From Agrobacterium fabrum (GTDB lineage: Bacteria > Pseudomonadota > Alphaproteobacteria > Rhizobiales > Rhizobiaceae), in NCBI GenBank assembly GCA_003241215.1, contig QFOL01000020.1:1-28711 (forward strand): a DNA stretch of 28,711 bases. Direction: 5' to 3'. Positions 25,468 through 28,711 of this stretch are shown here, piece after piece. Every line of letters starts with the position of its first letter. Position 1 is the stretch's first letter. The translations under genes and the position numbers were made by a program. The notes beneath the pieces are model-generated. The model was not told where the DNA came from, did no database searches, and saw only the letters and a program-made list of their open reading frames with translations.

Positions 25468-26240
25468 GATTTTTCGAGCCCGGCCTCTGCTCCGTCACCT
25501 TCCGCTCCCTGTCGCCACAGGCCGTCATCGACCTCGCCGCCGCAAACGGCATCAGGTCCATCGAATGGGGAGGTGATATCCATGTGCCGCCGGGCGATCT
25601 CGGCAATGCAAGGGATGTCGGCGAACGGACGGCAAAAGCGGGCCTGACCGTCTCTTCCTACGGTTCCTACATCTTTGCGCCGGATTTTGCGCCTGATGAT
25701 GTGACCGCCGTACTCGAAACCGCAAAGGCGCTCGGCGCCAGCCATATCCGTATATGGCCCGGCAGCCGCAAACGCCCATCTGCCGATTACTCCCCCGGCG
25801 AACGCCGCGCAGCAACGGAGGCGCTGGCGACAATCGCCCGCCGGGCGCACGACTATGGCATCACAATCGGCCTCGAATATCACCCCAACTCACTGACGGA
25901 CACTCTGCCCTCGGCCCTGCAACTCATGCAGGATTTGCCGGTTCCCAACCTCTTTTTCTACTGGCAGCCCGCCCCCGGCCTGCCGCTGAATGACGCGCTG
26001 GCGGAAATATCCGCACTCGGTTCGCGCATCTGCCATCTCCACGTCTTCGCCTGGCTCGCCGACGCCAGCCGCCTGCCGCTTCACGAGCGCGCGGATTATT
26101 GGCGGGCGTGCGTGGGTGCATTGCCGGAAGGCGACTGGACGAAGACGGCTTATGCGATGCTGGAATTCGTCAAAGGCGACGATGTCGGGCAGTTCGCGGA
26201 AGATGCGGTGATGCTGCGGCAAATTCTTGCCGGTTCGTAG
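25464..26240 (+). CDS. Sugar phosphate isomerase/epimerase-like TIM barrel protein
   Basis: This 258-residue protein belongs to the xylose isomerase-like (AP endonuclease 2) TIM-barrel family, whose members isomerise or epimerise sugars and inositols using a divalent metal. Visible elements are the first strands (LCSVTFRSLSPQAVIDLAAANG, IRSIEWGGDIHV with Glu34 and His40), SYIFAP, GASHIRIWPGS, the metal-site strand IGLEYHPN (Glu138, His140) and CHLHVFAW (His191, His193). Where many relatives show an Asp-x-x-His on the strand between these, this protein has YWQPAPG, so the metal site may be altered. Its ATG overlaps the dehydrogenase stop by ATGA, and it closes the operon. A small hairpin with a short U-tract coincides with its stop codon. 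Substrate unknown. Confidence 0.88.
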   Translation: MRFFEPGLCSVTFRSLSPQAVIDLAAANGIRSIEWGGDIHVPPGDLGNARDVGERTAKAGLTVSSYGSYIFAPDFAPDDVTAVLETAKALGASHIRIWPGSRKRPSADYSPGERRAATEALATIARRAHDYGITIGLEYHPNSLTDTLPSALQLMQDLPVPNLFFYWQPAPGLPLNDALAEISALGSRICHLHVFAWLADASRLPLHERADYWRACVGALPEGDWTKTAYAMLEFVKGDDVGQFAEDAVMLRQILAGS

Positions 26241-26250
26241 AACCGCTTTT
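26231..26250 (+). terminator. Candidate terminator overlapping the TIM-barrel stop codon
   Basis: CGGTTC (26231-26236) pairs with GAACCG (26240-26245) around a GTA loop, followed by CTTTT. The TAG stop (26238-26240) lies in the loop and the first base of the second arm. The stem is only 6 bp, so confidence is moderate. The rest of the 137-bp convergent gap to the ATPase shows only a weak CCTGT/ACAGG pair. Confidence 0.5.
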
Positions 26251-26377
26251 CCCTTATTGAAAACCAGTCGGCAAACTGAACCTCGCTATCCGTCAGAACG
26301 CATCCTGCTGCCCTCTTCCCTGTAACAAGCACAGGAATGACGGAAGGATTTGCTCCTCCCGCATCCGGTTCTGCACC

Positions 26378-27451
<1,074 letters not shown>

Positions 27452-27464
27452 GCTGTTTCTCCCG

Positions 27465-27498
27465 ACTGTCGCGCCGCATGCATGGCGGCAGCGACAGT
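27465..27498 (-). other. Intercistronic hairpin between permease and ATPase genes
   Basis: ACTGTCGC (27465-27472) pairs with GCGACAGT (27491-27498), continued by GCCGC (27473-27477) with GCGGC (27485-27489) past a single bulged A. The loop is 7 nt. No T-run follows on the minus strand, so it is probably a stability or attenuation element within the operon. Confidence 0.65.
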
Positions 27499-27537
27499 GT
27501 TGATTGTCTTAAAATGCGTTCCCGATCCGGGTTCCGT

Positions 27538-28413
27538 TCAGCGTTTCATTCCGGTCGTGGCGATGCCTTCGATGAGCAGCCGCTGGAAGAACAGGAAGAA
27601 CAGGAAGACCGGCACCAGCGACAGGTTGGACATGGCGAAAAGCGACGTCCAGTCCGAGCTGCCGGTGGAATCCACGAAGGATCTGAGGCCGAGCTGCACG
27701 GTGTAGGTGTTGATGTCGTTCAGATAGATCAGCGGACCGAAGAAGTCGTCCCAGGTCCAGATGAAGGAAAAGATCGCGGCCGTCGCCAGAACCGGCAGCG
27801 ACAGGGGCAGCATGATCTTCCAGTAGATGCGGAAGGGCGAGCAGCCGTCCATGACAGCCGCCTCGTCCAGCTCGCGCGGAATGCCGCGGAAGAACTGCAC
27901 CATCAGGAAGATGAAGAAGGCATCCGTCGCCAGATATTTCGGCACGATCAGCGGCAACGAGGTGTTCACCCAGCCCATTTCCAGAAACAGGATATATTGC
28001 GGGATGAGCACGACGTGATAGGGCAGCATGAGCGTGCCGAGCATCAGCGCAAACCAGAAATTGCGCCCGCCGAAACGCAGCCGGGCAAAAGCGAAGGCGG
28101 CGAGCGAGCAGCCGACCACGTTTCCTATGGTAGCGAGCACCGAGATGAAGAAGGAGTTCCAGAAGAACTGCCCGAAGCTCACCTGCAGCCCGGTCCAGCC
28201 GCGAATATAGCCGCCGAAATCGACCGACGAAGGAATGAGCGAGGAAGAGCCGAACAGCTCGTCCTGCGGCCGGAAGGAACCCGAGATCATCCACAGGATC
28301 GGATAGAGCATCGCGAAGGACGCAACGATCAGCGCCGTGTGGAGCATCACCGATTTCAGCGGCGAGCGTTGCGGGCCCTGGCCCGGCCGGGGGACAGTAA
28401 CAGCATCAGTCAT
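27538..28413 (-). CDS. Carbohydrate ABC transporter permease (MalG/AraQ type)
   Basis: This is a 291-residue CUT1 permease. After a hydrophilic N-terminal tail of about 20 residues come about six helices. Family landmarks are LYPILWMISGSFRPQDELF, SLAAFAFARLRFGGR, LMLPYHVVLIPQYILF, the EAA loop EAAVMDGCSPFRIYWKIMLPLSLP, FIWTWDDFFGPLIYLND and FFLFFQRLLIEGIATTGMKR. It pairs with the permease encoded just upstream, whose stop codon it overlaps (8 bp shared, 28406-28413), so the two are translationally coupled. The ATPase follows. No binding-protein gene for this set lies in the window. Confidence 0.94.
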   Translation of the reverse strand: MTDAVTVPRPGQGPQRSPLKSVMLHTALIVASFAMLYPILWMISGSFRPQDELFGSSSLIPSSVDFGGYIRGWTGLQVSFGQFFWNSFFISVLATIGNVVGCSLAAFAFARLRFGGRNFWFALMLGTLMLPYHVVLIPQYILFLEMGWVNTSLPLIVPKYLATDAFFIFLMVQFFRGIPRELDEAAVMDGCSPFRIYWKIMLPLSLPVLATAAIFSFIWTWDDFFGPLIYLNDINTYTVQLGLRSFVDSTGSSDWTSLFAMSNLSLVPVFLFFLFFQRLLIEGIATTGMKR

Positions 28414-28711
28414 CGTAGTGCACCCAGTATTTCGCGCTGAGGAACGAGAAGGCCGTAAACAGCGAGATGATGATCACCAAAATCCAGGCTAGCGCCGAGG
28501 CATAACCCATGCGGAAGAAACCGAAGGCCTCCTGGTAGAGATAAAGCGTGTAGAACAGCGTCGAATTGATCGGCCCGCCGGTGCCTTCGGAAATGATGAA
28601 GGCGGGGGTGAAGGCCTTGAAGGCGTCGATCGTCTGGATCACCGCGTTGAAGAAGATCACCGGCGTCAAAAGCGGCAGGGTAATGCGGAAGAACTGCCGC
28701 ACCTTGCTCGC
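28406..28711 (-). CDS. Carbohydrate ABC transporter permease (MalF/AraP type), 3' part
   Basis: Only the last 101 codons lie in the window; the gene runs off the right edge. The visible part begins inside the EAA loop (VRQFFRITLPLLTPVIFF). It continues with NAVIQTIDAFKAFTPAFIISEGTGGPINST, a segment before the final helix in MalF-type sugar permeases, and ends SFLSAKYWVHYDD after two helices. It is the partner of the next permease, overlapping it by 8 bp. A GTG at 28702 is internal and not a start. Upstream gene content, including any binding protein, is out of view. Confidence 0.92.
   Translation of the reverse strand, partial: ASKVRQFFRITLPLLTPVIFFNAVIQTIDAFKAFTPAFIISEGTGGPINSTLFYTLYLYQEAFGFFRMGYASALAWILVIIISLFTAFSFLSAKYWVHYDD

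Overview
The window looks like a chromosomal segment of a rhizobial alphaproteobacterium, most likely Agrobacterium or a close Rhizobium relative. This is inferred from the high-GC coding style, the density of carbohydrate ABC importers, a ugpBAEC operon, a soluble PAS-PAS chemoreceptor and an intergenic palindromic element of a kind common in this group. I see no rRNA, tRNA, CRISPR array, transposase or phage gene. Every CDS called is intact except the last, which is cut by the window edge.

Layout. 1-8.5 kb is a patchwork of single genes: an ABC ATPase of the polyamine/iron/phosphonate type (minus; its partners would lie to the left), a DEDDh exonuclease of the DnaQ fold, a 300-residue protein I do not recognise, a small lipoprotein, a secreted lytic transglycosylase, a BdlA-like PAS-PAS chemoreceptor, an isoprenylcysteine-methyltransferase-like membrane protein and a VOC/PhnB-fold protein. 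8.7-13.1 kb (plus) is ugpBAEC, the sn-glycerol-3-phosphate importer, with a candidate Pho box upstream.

13.2-19.9 kb (minus) is an arabinoside-use unit, in transcription order: a one-component regulator with an ArsR-like HTH, a GH51 alpha-L-arabinofuranosidase, an ABC ATPase, a solute-binding protein and two permeases. Spacing is tight, and operator-like repeats sit in front of the glycosidase. The GH51 enzyme has no signal peptide, so oligosaccharides are probably imported and cleaved in the cytoplasm.

20.1-28.7 kb is a second, less usual sugar locus. A Tat-type solute-binding protein gene with its own strong terminator (minus) is divergent from a plus-strand operon: LacI regulator, DUF2264 protein, D-2-hydroxyacid dehydrogenase and xylose-isomerase-like TIM barrel. 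These four overlap by 4-8 bp. The divergent promoter carries several TTGCAA-type repeats. Facing the operon's end is a minus-strand importer set (permease, permease, ATPase) that continues off the right edge. The most economical reading is one LacI-controlled pathway for an unidentified acidic or modified saccharide, with the binding protein separated from its permeases.

A recurring feature is a strong hairpin without a U-tract next to solute-binding-protein genes (after ugpB; after and before the arabinoside binding protein). These are more likely mRNA stabilisers than full terminators.
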